Source of the DNA: JAYZBC01 sp036339375
Lineage (GTDB): Bacteria; Pseudomonadota; Alphaproteobacteria; MPNO01; UBA2964
Assembly: GCA_036339375.1 (NCBI GenBank)
Contig: JAYZBC010000032.1
Span: 1-33,659, forward strand
Length of the DNA: 33,659 nucleotides
Direction of reading: 5' to 3'
The position numbers and the translations under genes were made by a program. Shown here piece after piece: positions 32,520 through 33,659 of the stretch (position 1 is its first letter; each line of letters starts with the position of its first letter). The notes beneath the pieces are model-generated. The model was not told the DNA's origin, ran no database searches, and saw nothing but the letters and a program-made list of their open reading frames with translations.

Positions 32520-33305
32520 ATGAACAAAGATTACGATCCAAATGCAGTTTTTAGCCTAGAAGACAAAGTTATTATTGTGACAGGGGGTGGCACCGGTATT
32601 GGTAAGGTTTACAGCCAAAGACTGGCGGCTGGGGGTGCTAAAGTTGTTTTAGCCGATATTGCAAATAAGGAAGCCGATGAAGTCGCAGAAGGAATTTGTA
32701 AGGCTGGCGGAATTGCCTTATCAGTGTCTACCGATGTTTCTAGCGAGGAAGCAGTCCAAAAAATGGTTAGGATCAGTGCTGAAGAATTTGGTGGAATTGA
32801 CGGCTTAATTAACAATGCATCCCTGATGAGTGTGTTACCTCGCGGTGACTGGTTTAATATTTCGGCGGAACGCTGGGATTCGGTGATGGCTGTAAATTTA
32901 AAGGGTATTTTTCTTTGTTGCAGGGCGGTTTACCCTTACATGAAAAAACGTGGCAGTGGTAGGATTGTCAATATTTCGTCGGGACGGATTTGGGAAGGAA
33001 ATCCAAATCGGCTGGATTATACGACGTCAAAAGCTGGCGTTGTGGGGTTAACGCGCGCCCTAGCGCGTGAAATTGGGGATGATAATATAAGTGTCAACGC
33101 TATCACACCCGGATTTACGTTAAGTGAAACACAATTAGCTACTTCATCCTCCAACTATTTGGGAGGACGGGATGAGGGAAAATGCTTCAAGCGACCCCAA
33201 ACCCCTGATGATTTGGTTGGGACAGTAATATTTTTATTAAGTGACGCTGCCGGTTACATTACGGGTCAAACGGTTAATGTCGATGGCGGTCTTTATATGC
33301 ATTAA
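32520..33305 (+). CDS. SDR family NAD(P)-dependent oxidoreductase
   Basis: A 261-residue classical SDR with TGGGTGIG (21-28), NNA (98-100), Asn126, Ser153/Ser154 and Tyr167-x3-Lys171, so it is catalytically complete. Asp46 after beta-strand 2 suggests NAD(H). The frame extends back to a GTG at 32481, but ATG at 32520 with AAGGTGAG upstream gives the normal family N-terminus. It resembles the SDR at 3494-4252, with the same xDLVGTxIFL and ITGQ-xxVDGG end, so the two are paralogues. The substrate is unknown. An MFS gene follows after 57 nt. Confidence 0.9.
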   Translation: MNKDYDPNAVFSLEDKVIIVTGGGTGIGKVYSQRLAAGGAKVVLADIANKEADEVAEGICKAGGIALSVSTDVSSEEAVQKMVRISAEEFGGIDGLINNASLMSVLPRGDWFNISAERWDSVMAVNLKGIFLCCRAVYPYMKKRGSGRIVNISSGRIWEGNPNRLDYTTSKAGVVGLTRALAREIGDDNISVNAITPGFTLSETQLATSSSNYLGGRDEGKCFKRPQTPDDLVGTVIFLLSDAAGYITGQTVNVDGGLYMH

Positions 33306-33362
33306 AACATGAACAACCGAATTAGTTAACTTAAAAAAACGGGTCATTCAGAAATTGGACTG

Positions 33363-33659
33363 ATGAAAAAAAATGTTGGGCTTTTAGCCATTTGTCAGGC
33401 TTTGTTTAACACTTCCACAGGCGTGGTATTATCCATTTCTGCGTTGGTCGGATTAGCTTTAGCATCCGATAAATCTTTGGCTACGCTCCCTCAGGCTCTG
33501 CAGTGGGAAGCGACTGCCGCATTTTCTATTCCATTAGCAATTCTCATGAGAAGATTTGGACGGAAAACAGGATTTATTTTTGGCGCTTTAATGGGGGCAA
33601 CTGGTGCGGTGATAGCGGCCATTTCTATTTTTCAGGGTTCCTTTTATCTTTATCTCATC
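33363..33659 (+). CDS. MFS transporter, N-terminal part (cut by window edge)
   Basis: From ATG at 33363 the frame is open for 99 codons to the window end. The protein starts MKKNVGLLAICQALFNTSTG, then a second helix, then a loop RRFGRKTGF that matches the MFS helix 2-3 motif (R-x-G-R-K/R), then a third hydrophobic helix with GALMGATGAVIAA. This fits an MFS exporter or sugar/drug transporter. GGA precedes the ATG. Most of the protein lies outside the window. Confidence 0.8.
   Translation, partial: MKKNVGLLAICQALFNTSTGVVLSISALVGLALASDKSLATLPQALQWEATAAFSIPLAILMRRFGRKTGFIFGALMGATGAVIAAISIFQGSFYLYLI

Noticed and set aside
1..33659. Mobile element, phage, CRISPR or defence island.
   Set aside because: No transposase, integrase, repeat array or recognised defence gene is visible, and strand switches are explained by ordinary operons.

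Overview
This window reads as ordinary, gene-dense chromosome from an AT-leaning alphaproteobacterium, probably a free-living marine or soil Rhodospirillales-like lineage. That placement is inferred from gene content: an IalB-family secreted protein, a BI-1/YccA protein, the ybbA-ybbP/tesA block, a FIST protein, a thpR homologue, and many TauD, EamA and molybdenum-hydroxylase genes. I see no rRNA, tRNA, CRISPR array, insertion sequence or phage gene. No stretch over 300 bases lacks a gene; the largest gap is 17818-18087 (270 nt). Many starts appear to be GTG or TTG.

Layout. 1-3475: the end of a TonB-like gene, a Pht5/NMT1-like substrate-binding protein on the minus strand, and two tandem AEC-family carriers. 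3494-7426: an SDR oxidoreductase (minus), an HtrA-type protease with its own terminator/promoter region, a Rieske oxygenase, a strong convergent terminator, and a BI-1 protein (minus). 7532-15955: a housekeeping block. The ybbP-ybbA ABC exporter on minus is divergent from tesA, FIST, thpR, an Asp-box propeller, an Fe-S uracil-DNA glycosylase-like gene and an EamA transporter on plus. 15986-17817: two overlapping paralogous EamA transporters (minus).

17946-24170 is the accessory metabolic core: a possible remnant of a TctC-type binding protein, a three-gene molybdenum hydroxylase (FAD, 2Fe-2S and Mo subunits in M-S-L order), two TauD-type dioxygenases (one on each strand) and a cupin. 24202-28291 holds an MFS transporter and three more EamA transporters (minus). 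28417-33659 carries acetoacetyl-CoA synthetase, a sirtuin, a SpoU methyltransferase, an IalB-family protein, an SDR and the start of an MFS gene.

How they fit: the 15-28 kb part looks like uptake or efflux capacity (six EamA carriers and one MFS) around oxidative enzymes that attack small organic molecules (Mo hydroxylase, two Fe(II)/2-oxoglutarate oxygenases). The substrate cannot be read from sequence. The acetoacetyl-CoA synthetase/sirtuin pair suggests ketone-body carbon entry under acylation control. I did not find a clearly novel defence or mobile system. The most noteworthy points are the EamA expansion around the hydroxylase locus, the mixed CODH-like signature, the aacS-sirtuin pairing, the FIST-thpR coupling and the possible gene remnant at 17946-18056.
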